The notes beneath the pieces are model-generated. The model was not told the DNA's origin. It ran no database searches and saw nothing but the letters and a program-made list of their open reading frames with translations. A program made the position numbers and the translations under genes. From an uncultured Eggerthella sp. (GTDB taxonomy: Bacteria; Actinomycetota; Coriobacteriia; Coriobacteriales; Eggerthellaceae), in NCBI GenBank assembly GCA_900542065.1, contig UQLU01000005.1, forward strand, positions 1 to 64,000: a stretch of 64,000 nucleotides of DNA, given 5' to 3'. Within the stretch, counting starts at the first letter, position 1. Every line of letters begins with the position of its first letter. Below are positions 1 to 8,476 of the stretch, piece by piece.

Positions 1-154
1 CAATCCCTCCACGACCATTGCTATCGCCTACTACAACAAGTGCAGTCAAAGCGAAACGGCGACCGCCCTTAACAACTTTAGAAACGCGGTTGATATAAAC
101 AACACGTTCCTGGAGTTCGGGAACGCCTGCCTGGTTTTCAAGCTTTTTAGCCAT
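1..154 (-). CDS. rpsE: 30S ribosomal protein S5, N-terminal part
   Basis: Partial gene: the 3' end lies beyond the window. The 51 visible codons begin [19 protein letters not shown] and carry the S5 double-stranded-RNA-binding-like start with the [13 protein letters not shown] stretch and the following GDSNGRGG loop. S5 belongs to the small-subunit decoding and fidelity region. A GGAGGG Shine-Dalgarno 9 nt before the ATG fixes the start. It lies 16 nt downstream of rplR in the normal spc order (L6-L18-S5), so it is almost certainly cotranscribed with it. Confidence 0.95.
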   Translation of the reverse strand, partial: MAKKLENQAGVPELQERVVYINRVSKVVKGGRRFALTALVVVGDSNGRGGI

Positions 155-170
155 AGACACTAACCCTCCC

Positions 171-539
171 TTAGAACTTCAGGCCTGCTTCACGAGCACC
201 ATCAGCAACTGCCTTGATGCGACCGTGATACAGATTGCCACCGCGGTCGAATACAACCTCAGTGATACCGTTTTCCTGTGCTTTCTTACCGATGAGTTCA
301 CCTAAAGCTTCAGCACCTTCTACCGTGCTACCACGCTTTTCGGTTGCTTTGAACTCAGGGCCCAGAGTAGATACAGCGCAGATGGTCTTACCAGCTACGT
401 CATCAATTACCTGAGCGTACATATTTGCGTTTGAGCGAGTGATGCACAAACGTGGACGAGTGGGCGTACCGGAAATCTTACCGCGAACGCGAGTATGACG
501 ACGACGAAGCCCAGCTTGTTTCTTTTGAAGTTTCTTCAT
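171..539 (-). CDS. rplR: 50S ribosomal protein L18
   Basis: 122 aa, normal L18 length. The basic N-terminus ([20 protein letters not shown]) is followed by the [18 protein letters not shown] core and ends in the canonical [26 protein letters not shown] region. L18 binds 5S rRNA with L5 and L25 in the central protuberance. It sits between rplF and rpsE, as in most bacterial spc operons. No anomaly seen. Confidence 0.97.
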   Translation of the reverse strand: MKKLQKKQAGLRRRHTRVRGKISGTPTRPRLCITRSNANMYAQVIDDVAGKTICAVSTLGPEFKATEKRGSTVEGAEALGELIGKKAQENGITEVVFDRGGNLYHGRIKAVADGAREAGLKF

Positions 540-571
540 GAGTAAATTCCCTTCGATACAACGCTTCTGGA

Positions 572-1114
572 CTAGTCAGACTTAGCAGCCTTACCAAGCT
601 TACGACGTACATATTCGCCCTCGTAACGAATACCCTTGCCCTTATAGGGTTCAGGCTTACGCCATGCGCGAATATTAGCAGCAACCTGGCCTACCTGCTC
701 TTTGCTGATGCCTTTAACGATGATCTCGGTCTGGCTGGGAACCTCAAAGCTGATGTTCTCAGGAGCCGGAACAACTACTGGATGAGAGAAACCGAGCTGC
801 AGCTCAAGGTCAGTGCCCTTCAAAGCAGCACGATAACCAACACCAACAAGCTCAAGCTTCTTTGCATAACCCTCAGATACACCAACAATCATGTTGTGAA
901 TAAGGGTACGAGTTAAACCGTGAAGGCTCTTTGCTTCGCGGCTATCATCAGGACGCTCAACGATTACGTTGCCATCTTCTACCTTGATGGAAAGAATGTC
1001 CTGGAAAGTACGGGTTAATTCACCTTTGCCACCTTTTACGGTAACAGTGCTGCCATCAACAGCAACTTCTACACCGGAAGGAATGGCGATAGGCATTTTA
1101 CCAATTCGAGACAT
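572..1114 (-). CDS. rplF: 50S ribosomal protein L6
   Basis: 180 aa with two L6 alpha-beta repeats. It opens [17 protein letters not shown] and ends with the conserved [20 protein letters not shown] segment that contacts 23S rRNA near the sarcin-ricin loop. It is 16 nt downstream of rpsH and 32 nt upstream of rplR, the usual spc position. Confidence 0.97.
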   Translation of the reverse strand: MSRIGKMPIAIPSGVEVAVDGSTVTVKGGKGELTRTFQDILSIKVEDGNVIVERPDDSREAKSLHGLTRTLIHNMIVGVSEGYAKKLELVGVGYRAALKGTDLELQLGFSHPVVVPAPENISFEVPSQTEIIVKGISKEQVGQVAANIRAWRKPEPYKGKGIRYEGEYVRRKLGKAAKSD

Positions 1115-1130
1115 ATTCGCTCCTTCCTTC

Positions 1131-1529
1131 CTACCAGATGTAAGCGATCACTTCGCCGCCGATGCCAGCTTTGCGTGCATCGCGGTCAGCCATAACGCCC
1201 TTGCTCGTAGAAATAACAGCGGTACCAAGACCACCAAGAACGCGAGGCAGTTCATCTTTGCCAGCATAGATACGCAAACCAGGCTTGGAAATACGCTTCA
1301 AACCACGGATAGTGCGTGCTTTCTTGTCACCATACTTGAGGGTAATGGTAAGGATGTCGCGAGGCTGTGCCTCTTCAACATCGTAACCAGCGATGTAGCC
1401 CTCTTCGTGCATGATGCGTGCAATTTCAACAAGCTTTTTGCTTGACGGCATGGAAACCGTCGGCTTGCCTGCAGAGTTAGCATTACGCACACGCGTAAGC
1501 ATATCTGCAATAGGATCGTTCATGCTCAT
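1131..1529 (-). CDS. rpsH: 30S ribosomal protein S8
   Basis: 132 aa from the ATG at 1529 ([17 protein letters not shown]), the normal S8 length. The open frame extends 16 codons further upstream, but an AAAGGAG Shine-Dalgarno 9-10 nt before 1529 decides the start. The C-terminal [22 protein letters not shown] is the S8 signature. S8 binds helix 21 of 16S rRNA early in 30S assembly, and in Escherichia coli it also represses the spc operon at the rplE start. Whether that feedback exists here is not shown. Confidence 0.96.
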   Translation of the reverse strand: MSMNDPIADMLTRVRNANSAGKPTVSMPSSKKLVEIARIMHEEGYIAGYDVEEAQPRDILTITLKYGDKKARTIRGLKRISKPGLRIYAGKDELPRVLGGLGTAVISTSKGVMADRDARKAGIGGEVIAYIW

Positions 1530-1639
1530 TGTTGTGTTTCTCCTTTGTTCATGATGAGACGAAAAGCCGGTTCGCATACGCCCTTAACGCACGCGCCTTG
1601 ACTCTCGACACTCAACAACGCGACTTAACTTCTAATTTC

Positions 1640-1825
1640 TTACCAGGAAGCTTTGGTCACGCCGGGCAGTTCGCCTTTGTTAGCAAGTTCACGAAGGCAG
1701 ACACGGCACAGACCGAACTTGCGGTAGTACGCACGAGGGCGACCACAGCGAGCACAACGGTTGTGCTGACGAGTCGAGAACTTCGGCTCTCGCTTTGACT
1801 TGGCGATCATCGATTTCTTAGCCAT
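1640..1825 (-). CDS. rpsN: 30S ribosomal protein S14, zinc-binding type Z
   Basis: 61 aa, the short zinc-ribbon form of S14. Two CxxC pairs are visible (CARC and CRVC) around the RAYYRKFGL core, ending in the canonical GVTKASW. This C+ form sits in the spc operon between L5 and S8. A zinc-free paralogue, if any, would be elsewhere in the genome and zinc-controlled; none is in this window. Confidence 0.97.
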   Translation of the reverse strand: MAKKSMIAKSKREPKFSTRQHNRCARCGRPRAYYRKFGLCRVCLRELANKGELPGVTKASW

Positions 1826-1871
1826 TCAAAATCCTTCTTTCCTATAACCAATTCTCTACTTTTTAGAGAAC

Positions 1872-2423
1872 TTAGTTTTCTTTTTTGAACGGGAAGCCCA
1901 TAGCATCCATCAATGCTTTGGCGTCTTCATTGGTCTCTGCAGTGGTAACAAACGTAATGTCCATACCACGAGTGCGATCGATCTTGTCATATTCGATCTC
2001 AGGGAAGATGAGCTGTTCGGTAAGGCCCATGGTGTAGTTACCACGACCGTCGAAGCTGTTTGGATTGCAGCCGCGGAAGTCGCGTACACGAGGAAGAGCC
2101 ATAGACATCAAACGGTCAAAGAACTCCCACATGCGGTCGCCACGAAGGGTTACCTTACAACCAATTGCCTGGCCTTCACGCAGATGGAAACCAGCGATGG
2201 ATTTCTTAGCGCGAGTAACCATAGGCTGCTGACCAGTGATAGTGCGAAGATCAGCAATAGCACCGTCGAGCAACTTCTTGTCGCCTGCAGCACGACCTAC
2301 ACCCATGTTAACCACGATCTTTTCGAAACGAGGAACCTGGTTTACGTTGCTGCACTCAAGCTCTTTAAACAACTTAGGAGCGACTTCGTTTACGTACTTT
2401 TCCTTCAAACGAGGAGTAGCCAT
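1872..2423 (-). CDS. rplE: 50S ribosomal protein L5
   Basis: 183 aa, full length. It shows [11 protein letters not shown] near residue 35 and the [21 protein letters not shown] motif, and ends in a phenylalanine-rich GFPFKKEN tail. L5 carries 5S rRNA into the central protuberance. Unlike the tightly spaced genes around it, it has about 200 nt upstream containing a plausible promoter and leader, so the L5-S14-S8-L6-L18-S5 block may be transcribed on its own as well as from upstream. Confidence 0.97.
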   Translation of the reverse strand: MATPRLKEKYVNEVAPKLFKELECSNVNQVPRFEKIVVNMGVGRAAGDKKLLDGAIADLRTITGQQPMVTRAKKSIAGFHLREGQAIGCKVTLRGDRMWEFFDRLMSMALPRVRDFRGCNPNSFDGRGNYTMGLTEQLIFPEIEYDKIDRTRGMDITFVTTAETNEDAKALMDAMGFPFKKEN

Positions 2424-2555
2424 AGTAGTGTTTTACCTTTCTCGATGAATTAAACACAGGATTTCCGACCCTGCGTCCCTAGCCTTTGCCAGGGTCATAG
2501 GCGCAATTAGCGCACCCAAAGACGAAACCATACAGGAATACTATTTTTAGGTCAA
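2424..2555 (-). promoter_or_regulatory. Internal promoter and structured leader before rplE
   Basis: Reading the minus strand, a TTGACC hexamer (2555-2550) is followed after 17 nt by TATGGT (2532-2527). That is a credible sigma-70-type promoter in the rplX-rplE gap. Downstream, the leader contains a GACCCTG/CAGGGTC stem (2496-2467) and a small GCGCTAATTGCGC palindrome (2513-2501). Leaders before L5 are where S8 autoregulation acts in enteric bacteria. Whether this leader binds S8 is untested inference. Confidence 0.5.
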
Positions 2556-2570
2556 CCTATACGCCAAAAC

Positions 2571-2609
2571 CACACACGCTTTTCTTAATCGAAAAACATG
2601 TGTGGTTGT
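2571..2609 (-). terminator. Hairpin after rplX
   Basis: AACCACACA pairs with TGTGTGGTT around an 18-22 nt A/T-rich loop, just after the L24 stop. The run of U after the stem is weak (TTTTGG), so this may attenuate rather than fully terminate before the internal rplE promoter. Confidence 0.4.
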
Positions 2610-2629
2610 TTGCTTTTAGCGCAAATTTG

Positions 2630-2947
2630 CTAGTCGATGTCAGCGCCGCACTTCTTGCAAACGCGAATCTTCTTGCCATTTTCGCGCTTAATGCTTACGC
2701 GAGTAGCCTCTTTGCAAGAGGGGCAAATAAGAGCCACGTTAGATACATGGATTGGAGCTTCCATGGATGCAATGCCGCCTTCAGGATTTGCCTGAGTAGG
2801 ACGCATTGCCTTTTTGATGATGTTTACCTTTTCAACGGTGACACGCTGAGAAGCAGGCTTAGCGGAAAGAACGGTACCTTCAGCACCACGATCCTTGCCA
2901 GTAAGAACCTTTACCTTGTCACCAGTTTTGATGTTCATTTTAGCCAT
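2630..2947 (-). CDS. rplX: 50S ribosomal protein L24
   Basis: 105 aa. A KOW motif is visible at the N-terminus (TGDKVKVLTGKDRGAEGTVL), followed by a C-terminal CPSCKEATRVSI..VCKKCGAD segment whose four cysteines resemble the zinc-ribbon tail found in several L24 proteins. L24 starts 50S assembly near the exit tunnel. It lies 12 nt from rplN. Confidence 0.96.
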   Translation of the reverse strand: MAKMNIKTGDKVKVLTGKDRGAEGTVLSAKPASQRVTVEKVNIIKKAMRPTQANPEGGIASMEAPIHVSNVALICPSCKEATRVSIKRENGKKIRVCKKCGADID

Positions 2948-2959
2948 GAATTGTTCCTC

Positions 2960-3328
2960 CTACAGCGTTTCCGGTGCCAGGGACACGATCTTCATGTACT
3001 TCTTCTCGCGAAGTTCGCGAGCAACAGGACCGAAGATACGAGTACCACGGGGAGCGCCGTTGGCATCGATCAGCACGGCTGCATTCTGGTCGAACTTAAT
3101 ATAGCTGCCGTCTTCACGACGAACTTCTTTCTTAACGCGCACTACGACGCAGCGGACGACATCGCCCTTTTTAACGCTGCCGTTTGGCATAGCCTCTTTT
3201 ACGCTGCATACGATGACATCACCGAGGCCTGCATAGCGGCGCTTAGAGCCACCCAGAACCTTGATGCACTGCACCTTGCGAGCGCCAGAGTTATCAGCGA
3301 CGGCGAGCATGCTCTGCATTTGAATCAT
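2960..3328 (-). CDS. rplN: 50S ribosomal protein L14
   Basis: 122 aa, exact family length, opening [19 protein letters not shown] with the classic DNSGA signature and ending [10 protein letters not shown]14 forms an intersubunit bridge and is the landing site for the silencing factor RsfS. Normal place between S17 and L24. Confidence 0.97.
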   Translation of the reverse strand: MIQMQSMLAVADNSGARKVQCIKVLGGSKRRYAGLGDVIVCSVKEAMPNGSVKKGDVVRCVVVRVKKEVRREDGSYIKFDQNAAVLIDANGAPRGTRIFGPVARELREKKYMKIVSLAPETL

Positions 3329-3366
3329 ATGCTTATCCCTTTCGATGCTTTCAAGTAAGCAAAAAC

Positions 3367-3627
3367 TTACTTGGCCTTCTCAACGATGTCGAGAAGACGC
3401 CAACGCTTCATCTTAGACAGCGGGCGAGTTTCCATAATCGTTACGGTATCGCCCACGCCAGCTTCATTGTTCTCGTCGTGAGCATGGAACTTCTTAGTAG
3501 AATTAACCATTTTGCCGTATACCGGATGTGGCTTGCGTTCGTGTACTTGCACAACGCAAGTCTTATCGCCAGAAATGCTTACTACAACACCCTGACGGAC
3601 TTTACGAGAATTACGTTCTTCACTCAT
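3367..3627 (-). CDS. rpsQ: 30S ribosomal protein S17
   Basis: 86 aa from the ATG at 3627 ([13 protein letters not shown]). The open frame could start three codons earlier at a TTG, but an AAGGAAGG Shine-Dalgarno overlaps or abuts that TTG and fits the ATG better. The OB-fold core ([15 protein letters not shown]) and the [17 protein letters not shown] tail are typical. S17 is a primary 16S rRNA binder. Confidence 0.95.
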   Translation of the reverse strand: MSEERNSRKVRQGVVVSISGDKTCVVQVHERKPHPVYGKMVNSTKKFHAHDENNEAGVGDTVTIMETRPLSKMKRWRLLDIVEKAK

Positions 3628-3653
3628 GCTATTCAAACCTTCCTTGTCGAGCC

Positions 3654-3857
3654 TTAAGCCTGAACAGCCTTGAGCTCGCGGTCACGCATCTCGGTCTGGA
3701 TGCGAGCGATGTCTTTCTTGACCTGCTTGATGCGAGCGGTGTTATCCAACTGGCCAGTTGCCATCTGGAAGCGCAGGTTAAAAAGCTCTGCACGTGCTTC
3801 CTTCAGCTTAGCCTGCAGATCTTCACCTGAAAGATTCCTGATCTCTGCTGCTTTCAT
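3654..3857 (-). CDS. rpmC: 50S ribosomal protein L29
   Basis: 67 aa, helical hairpin protein at the polypeptide exit tunnel. It starts [20 protein letters not shown] and carries the [15 protein letters not shown] signature. Its start codon directly abuts the end of rplP, so the two are probably translationally coupled. Confidence 0.96.
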   Translation of the reverse strand: MKAAEIRNLSGEDLQAKLKEARAELFNLRFQMATGQLDNTARIKQVKKDIARIQTEMRDRELKAVQA

Positions 3858-4280
3858 TTACTCCTGCCCTTCTGCCTCGCGCTTAACGATCTTGCACTTG
3901 ATGGGCAACTTATTAATTGCGAGACGGAGCGCATCGCGTGCAGTTTCTTCGTCAACGCCATCGATCTCAAACATAATACGGCCAGGCTTTACTACCGCTA
4001 CCCAACCTTCTGGGTTACCCTTACCTTTACCCATTCGAGTTTCAGCAGGCTTCTGCGTGATGGGCTTGTCAGGGAAGATCGTGATCCAAACATTACCAGT
4101 ACGGTTCATGCGACGGGTCATAGCGATACGAGCTGCCTCGATCTGGCGGTTAGTGATCCAATGGCGATCCAGAGCCTGAATGCCCCAGGTGCCGTGATTC
4201 AAAGTGGTGCCGCCCTTAGCGTTACCCTTCATAGAACCACGCTGGACCTTGCGGTGCTTAACGCGCTTAGGTACCAACAT
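3858..4280 (-). CDS. rplP: 50S ribosomal protein L16
   Basis: 140 aa, full length. [19 protein letters not shown] opens it, and the [22 protein letters not shown] signature is present. L16 organises the A-site tRNA region and peptidyl transferase centre. Its ATG overlaps the rpsC stop codon by one base (TAATG), a translational coupling arrangement. Confidence 0.97.
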   Translation of the reverse strand: MLVPKRVKHRKVQRGSMKGNAKGGTTLNHGTWGIQALDRHWITNRQIEAARIAMTRRMNRTGNVWITIFPDKPITQKPAETRMGKGKGNPEGWVAVVKPGRIMFEIDGVDEETARDALRLAINKLPIKCKIVKREAEGQE

Positions 4281-4990
4281 TATTTATCACCCCTATCGTT
4301 GTTGCGACGGCCGCGACGGTTGGGACGAGAAGAACCTTCGAGTGCAGGCTGTGGAGCCTTCTGTCCAGGAAGAACTTCACCGTGATATACCCAAACCTGG
4401 ATACCAATAGAACCCATGGTGGTTGCAGCGGTTGCGAAACCGTAATCGATCTTTGCGCGAAGGGTGTGCAGAGGCACGCGACCTTCACGGTACCATTCAC
4501 GGCGGCTCATTTCAGCGCCACCAAGACGACCTGCGCACTGGATACGAATACCCTTAGCACCAGACTTGCGTGCAGACTGTACAGCCTTACGCATAGCACG
4601 ACGGAAAGCAACACGGTTTTCCAACTGCTCTGCGATGGACTGAGCAATAAGGTTTGCATCAAGTTCAGGACGCTTAACTTCTACAACCTCAACAGATACG
4701 GTGCCGTTTGCGATCTGATTGAGCTTCTTGCGAAGAGCGTCAACTTCTGCGCCCTTCTTGCCGATAACAACACCAGGACGAGACGTGGTGATGATTACCT
4801 TAATCTTGTCGCCAGCGCGTTCAATTTCTACACGAGAAACGGCTGCATGGGCGAGCTGCTTTTCCAGGAACTTGCGAATTGCGAGGTCATTTTCAAGGTT
4901 CTTCGCATAGTCCTTGTCGGAATACCAACGGCTACGCCAATCCTCGGTTACACCAAGACGGAAGCCGGTGGGGCTTACTTTCTGACCCAT
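4280..4990 (-). CDS. rpsC: 30S ribosomal protein S3
   Basis: 236 aa. It contains the KH domain with [18 protein letters not shown] and the C-terminal [12 protein letters not shown] motif, followed by a basic tail. S3 forms the mRNA entry helicase site with S4 and S5. The [14 protein letters not shown] segment (roughly residues 128-141) has a degenerate second copy near 35.15 kb in this window (see findings). It abuts rplV by one base. Confidence 0.97.
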   Translation of the reverse strand: MGQKVSPTGFRLGVTEDWRSRWYSDKDYAKNLENDLAIRKFLEKQLAHAAVSRVEIERAGDKIKVIITTSRPGVVIGKKGAEVDALRKKLNQIANGTVSVEVVEVKRPELDANLIAQSIAEQLENRVAFRRAMRKAVQSARKSGAKGIRIQCAGRLGGAEMSRREWYREGRVPLHTLRAKIDYGFATAATTMGSIGIQVWVYHGEVLPGQKAPQPALEGSSRPNRRGRRNNDRGDK

Positions 4991-4991
4991 A

Positions 4992-5333
4992 CTATGCCTC
5001 CTCTCGGGTTGCTACGATGACGGTGATGTGGCTGGTGCGCTTACGAATGCGCGATGCGGAACCCTTTGCACGAGGACGAATGCGCTTCAAGGTTGGGCCT
5101 TCGTCAGCAAAGCATGCCTTAACAACCAGATTGTCTGGGTTGCCAGCACCCTTCTGTGCAGCATTAGCAACAGCGGAGTTCAAAGTCTTCTCTACAACTT
5201 CTGCAACTGCGCGGTTGGTGAAACGCAGGGTTTCCTGAGCGGCTACTACATCTTTGCCGCGGATTTGGTCGAGCACGATACGCGCCTTACGGGGCGAAAC
5301 GCGCACATAGCGAGCGATTGCTTTAGCTTCCAT
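4992..5333 (-). CDS. rplV: 50S ribosomal protein L22
   Basis: 113 aa. It starts [20 protein letters not shown] and ends with the [20 protein letters not shown] exit-tunnel loop and tail. L22 lines the nascent-chain tunnel and its beta-hairpin is a classic macrolide-resistance site; no deletion is seen in the hairpin. Normal S19-L22-S3 order. Confidence 0.97.
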   Translation of the reverse strand: MEAKAIARYVRVSPRKARIVLDQIRGKDVVAAQETLRFTNRAVAEVVEKTLNSAVANAAQKGAGNPDNLVVKACFADEGPTLKRIRPRAKGSASRIRKRTSHITVIVATREEA

Positions 5334-5346
5334 GTTTCACCCTTTC

Positions 5347-5604
5347 TTACTTGTCGTGACCACGGAAGGTACGGGTTGGTGCAAATTCGCCCAACTTGTG
5401 TCCAACCATAGACTCGGTTACATAAACTGGCACATGCTTGCGACCATCATGCACAGCGATGGTATGACCAACCATCTCTGGGAAAATGGTGGAAGAACGT
5501 GACCAAGTTTTGATGACATTCTTTTCGCCTGCTTCGTTCATCGCCACGATGCGATTGAGAAGGCGAGGTTCCACGAAAGGACCTTTTTTCAAACTTCTGC
5601 TCAA
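5347..5604 (-). CDS. rpsS: 30S ribosomal protein S19
   Basis: 85 aa with [16 protein letters not shown] at the start and the [24 protein letters not shown] core. S19 sits in the 30S head next to S13. Spacing to both neighbours is short, so it belongs to the L2-led transcript. Confidence 0.97.
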   Translation of the reverse strand: MSRSLKKGPFVEPRLLNRIVAMNEAGEKNVIKTWSRSSTIFPEMVGHTIAVHDGRKHVPVYVTESMVGHKLGEFAPTRTFRGHDK

Positions 5605-5628
5605 TGTTTCTCCTTAAGCGATCGGGCG

Positions 5629-6459
5629 CTACTTCTTGCGACGACGGATGATCAAGCGGCTTGAAGCCTTCTTGGGGTTGCGGGTGCGATGACCCTTGGT
5701 GGACACACCCCATGGAGTAACAGGATGACGACCAGAAGACTTGTTCTTGCCTTCGCCACCACCATGAGGATGGTCGACAGGATTCATAACCGTACCACGT
5801 ACGCTTGGGCGGATGCCCTTCCAGCGATTACGGCCAGCCTTACCAATTTTGATGTTGCCATGTTCTGCGTTGCCTACTTCGCCAACAGTTGCGCGGCAGG
5901 TAACCAAAACACGACGCATTTCAGAAGAAGGCATACGAAGGATTGCGTACTTGCCTTCCTTACCCATCAGCTGAATGCTGGTGCCAGCAGAACGAGCAAT
6001 TGCAGCACCGCGGCCAGGCTGAAGCTCAACAGCGTGAATGAGCGTACCTACTGGGATTGCGGAAAGTGGCAATGCGTTGCCTGGCTTGATGTCAGCATCT
6101 GGACCAGAAATTACAGTTTCGCCAACTTTGAGGCCCTTTGGCTGAAGGATGTAGCGCTTTTCACCGTCTGCATAGTGGAGAAGAGCGATACGTGCGCTGC
6201 GGTTAGGGTCGTACTCGATCGTTGCAACCTTAGCAGGAATGCCATCCTTGTTGCGCTTAAAGTCGATGATGCGGTAACGACGCTTGGTACCGCCACCCTG
6301 ATGACGGGTGGTAACACGACCGTTGTTGTTACGGCCAGCCTTCTTGGGCAGTGGTGCCAACAGAGACTTTTCGGGCTTGGTGCACGTAATGTCAGCAAAG
6401 TCCGAAACGGTCTGGAAGCGGCGCCCAGGGCTTGTGGGCTTGTATTGTTTTACTCCCAT
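5629..6459 (-). CDS. rplB: 50S ribosomal protein L2
   Basis: 276 aa from ATG 6459 ([14 protein letters not shown]), the canonical L2 N-terminus. The frame extends 12 codons further, but an AAGGA Shine-Dalgarno just ahead of 6459 fixes the start. The [13 protein letters not shown] motif with the functionally critical histidine of the peptidyl transferase neighbourhood is intact, and the C-terminus is [19 protein letters not shown]2 normally follows L23 directly. Here it is the first gene of its transcript, with L23 about 12.6 kb away. Confidence 0.97.
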   Translation of the reverse strand: MGVKQYKPTSPGRRFQTVSDFADITCTKPEKSLLAPLPKKAGRNNNGRVTTRHQGGGTKRRYRIIDFKRNKDGIPAKVATIEYDPNRSARIALLHYADGEKRYILQPKGLKVGETVISGPDADIKPGNALPLSAIPVGTLIHAVELQPGRGAAIARSAGTSIQLMGKEGKYAILRMPSSEMRRVLVTCRATVGEVGNAEHGNIKIGKAGRNRWKGIRPSVRGTVMNPVDHPHGGGEGKNKSSGRHPVTPWGVSTKGHRTRNPKKASSRLIIRRRKK

Positions 6460-6529
6460 TTTCTTCCTTTCTATGGGCTTGAACTTGTTGTTCACGCCCT
6501 CGGTCTTATGTGGTCTCCATCACCGCCAT

Positions 6530-6565
6530 GAGAACCTTTGGGAGAGGGTTCTCGGCGACTCCGAG
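6530..6565 (-). promoter_or_regulatory. Hairpins in the rplB leader
   Basis: In the transcript upstream of L2, GAGAACC/GGTTCTC (6553-6547 with 6536-6530) and CTCGG/CCGAG (6565-6561 with 6555-6551) form two overlapping stem-loops. They share bases 6551-6553, so they could be mutually exclusive. This is the layout expected of a leader that switches between two folds, but no protein or ligand is implied by sequence alone. Confidence 0.45.
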
Positions 6566-6568
6566 TTA

Positions 6569-6590
6569 CCACGCGCCCGGGTGTATCCAT
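6569..6590 (-). promoter_or_regulatory. 22-bp motif shared with the rpsL upstream region
   Basis: The minus-strand 22-mer beginning ATGGATACACCCGGG matches the 22-mer at 24160-24181 at 19 of 22 positions. Here it lies downstream of the proposed -10 box, inside the rplB leader. Both copies sit upstream of the lead gene of the two separated ribosomal transcripts. Confidence 0.45.
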
Positions 6591-6612
6591 CAACAGCCAG
6601 ACGCAAACGAGA

Positions 6613-6641
6613 ATTATACTTGCGAATACGCCTGTATGCAA
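6613..6641 (-). promoter_or_regulatory. Promoter of the rplB-rpsE transcript
   Basis: Minus strand: TTGCAT (6641-6636), 17-nt spacer, perfect TATAAT (6618-6613). It lies about 155 nt before the rplB ATG. Its strength and position indicate that the L2-led half of the S10 operon is driven independently of the S10-L3-L4-L23 half. Confidence 0.75.
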
Positions 6642-6758
6642 GTTAAAAATCACGCTCTTCATTTCTTCGCAAAGAATTCACAGTTGCGCCAAAATGCACC
6701 TTACTTGCTATGGCGTATTACCAAAGCGTAATTAACTTACTAATTAGTATTTTGATCT

Positions 6759-6951
6759 GCCTTCAGCTAGAAAGCTTTTCGAGGCAAGTTTCGCTTATTC
6801 GACTGCTTTTCGGCATAAAGGAAGTAGCGAAATAACTCGACAAAAGATTGCTGCATCCCTATATCTTTTCTCGAGAACCTAAGGCTACTTCTTTACTATG
6901 CCGAAATACAGTCGGCTCTACAATGCCTCGAAAAGCTTTCTAGCTGAAGGC
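6759..6951. repeat. 193-bp imperfect palindrome
   Basis: The outer arms 6759-6786 and 6924-6951 are a perfect 28-bp inverted repeat. Further in, 6801-6828 pairs imperfectly with 6884-6913, and 6836-6846 pairs with 6865-6875 at 10 of 11 positions. That leaves an 18-nt loop. There is no U-tract and no open reading frame of note. It sits between rplB and the MFS gene at one edge of the split in the S10 operon. It could be a MITE-like element or a structured RNA. Confidence 0.85.
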
Positions 6952-7047
6952 GAACAACTATATATAGTAGTAATGCTTCGCCTACCTTTTACTAAAAGCG
7001 AACAACTCCCTCAGTTATAACTGTCTGCAATTCTCGCTACTTCGGTG

Positions 7048-8241
7048 TTATGAACGCGGTAAACGCAACCGCGGAACTACTACAACTAAGCAATACAGAA
7101 GCGCTACTGTCCCCAAAACTCCTGCAGCAAGTCCAATAGCACCCACCGATACACTACTTGCTACTACCCCACCAACCGCAGAGCCACTTCCTATACCGAA
7201 GTTAAATATCGCCGAAAAGATTGAGGTTGCAACTGCCTGATCATCAAGACTCGAATAGCGAATAACCTCTGATTGCAAAACAGCGTTCATTGCGGTACTT
7301 CCCATGCCAAGCACCATGCAAGCCACAAGCACGCCCGCTAACAATTCTTTACTTATATATAAAGTAAAGAACGCCGCCACAAGAGCAACCAAGCACACAC
7401 ATAAAAACTTTAGTCGTATGCGCGCATACAGTTTCGAGAAGAGCATACTTCCCACAATGCCTGCCACACCAAAACAAGCGATAACTATAGTTACCACGTG
7501 TTCTTCAAGTCCTACACTTTGCAGCAGATAAGGTTCAATGTAGCTATAACAAATATAGTAGGCGGTCATTAACACACCTACAAATATATAGATGCCACGA
7601 AGCGCTTTTGTTTTCACGAGAACGGGAAGCCTGCGAACAGAGAATGGTTTAGTAGCAGGAATAGAAGGCAAAACGAAGTAAAGATATATCAGGATAAGAA
7701 CGGTAATAAGAGCAACACAGGCAAACGTCATACGCCAACCAAGTGCCAATCCAATAACGCGACCAATAGGCAACCCAGCAATAAGAGCAACCGATTCACC
7801 CATTACCACCATGCCGAGCGCCATATGGCGATGATCTTCGCTTACTACACGAACCGCCATAGGAGGTGCAATCGACCAGAAAATAGCATGCGCACATGCC
7901 ACTACGATACGAGCAGCCATCAGCATGAAATAACTCGTAGCAAGCGAAGAGAGCAACTGCCCTAACGCAAAAAGTGCCACGATAAACAAAAACAGTTTTC
8001 GAAATCCAATGCGCGATGCAACGATCATCAAGGGAAGTGAAAGAAGCATAACCATCCAGGCATAAACTGAAATAAGCATACCAGCCTGAGATTCACTCAC
8101 GGAAAAGCTCACTGCAATATCAGTCAAAAGCGCCACAGGCATGAATTCAGACGTGCAGAAAATAAACGTTGAAATAGTAATTCCAATAAGCGGCAAAGCT
8201 TCTCGAAGATTCATATGCTGCTTTTTTCGCGACACAACCAC
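7048..8241 (-). CDS. MFS transporter, DHA1/AraJ-like
   Basis: 397 aa with about 12 hydrophobic segments. Motifs typical of the DHA1 drug or sugar efflux group are visible: SVSESQAGMLISVYAWMVM after TM1, and the RIGFRKLFLF loop between TM2 and TM3 resembling motif A (G..R..). The overall look is that of AraJ/SotB-type exporters, but the substrate cannot be told. A second ATG (MNLREALPLIG, codon 10) is an alternative start. It is transcribed away from the cation antiporter gene across a 235-nt divergent region. It is the first gene of the block inserted between L2 and L23. Confidence 0.85.
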   Translation of the reverse strand: MVVSRKKQHMNLREALPLIGITISTFIFCTSEFMPVALLTDIAVSFSVSESQAGMLISVYAWMVMLLSLPLMIVASRIGFRKLFLFIVALFALGQLLSSLATSYFMLMAARIVVACAHAIFWSIAPPMAVRVVSEDHRHMALGMVVMGESVALIAGLPIGRVIGLALGWRMTFACVALITVLILIYLYFVLPSIPATKPFSVRRLPVLVKTKALRGIYIFVGVLMTAYYICYSYIEPYLLQSVGLEEHVVTIVIACFGVAGIVGSMLFSKLYARIRLKFLCVCLVALVAAFFTLYISKELLAGVLVACMVLGMGSTAMNAVLQSEVIRYSSLDDQAVATSIFSAIFNFGIGSGSAVGGVVASSVSVGAIGLAAGVLGTVALLYCLVVVVPRLRLPRS

Positions 8242-8476
8242 TACCTTTCTTATCGATGAAGCCTATACATACTAACCAAGAAACATAGTTTGAAAAGTAG
8301 TTAAGGGTTTTCTCTTGCGATAATCCATCTCCCTCCACAAAAATGCATAATCTGTTTCCACATGCCCCAATAAAGCTTTATAGTTTGTCTGGCTATTAAA
8401 TCGACTAGACCACACTGTTTGTCACTGTCGTATTCGGTTTTTCGAATCACTACTAAGCTATCAAGGATTTGAACTT

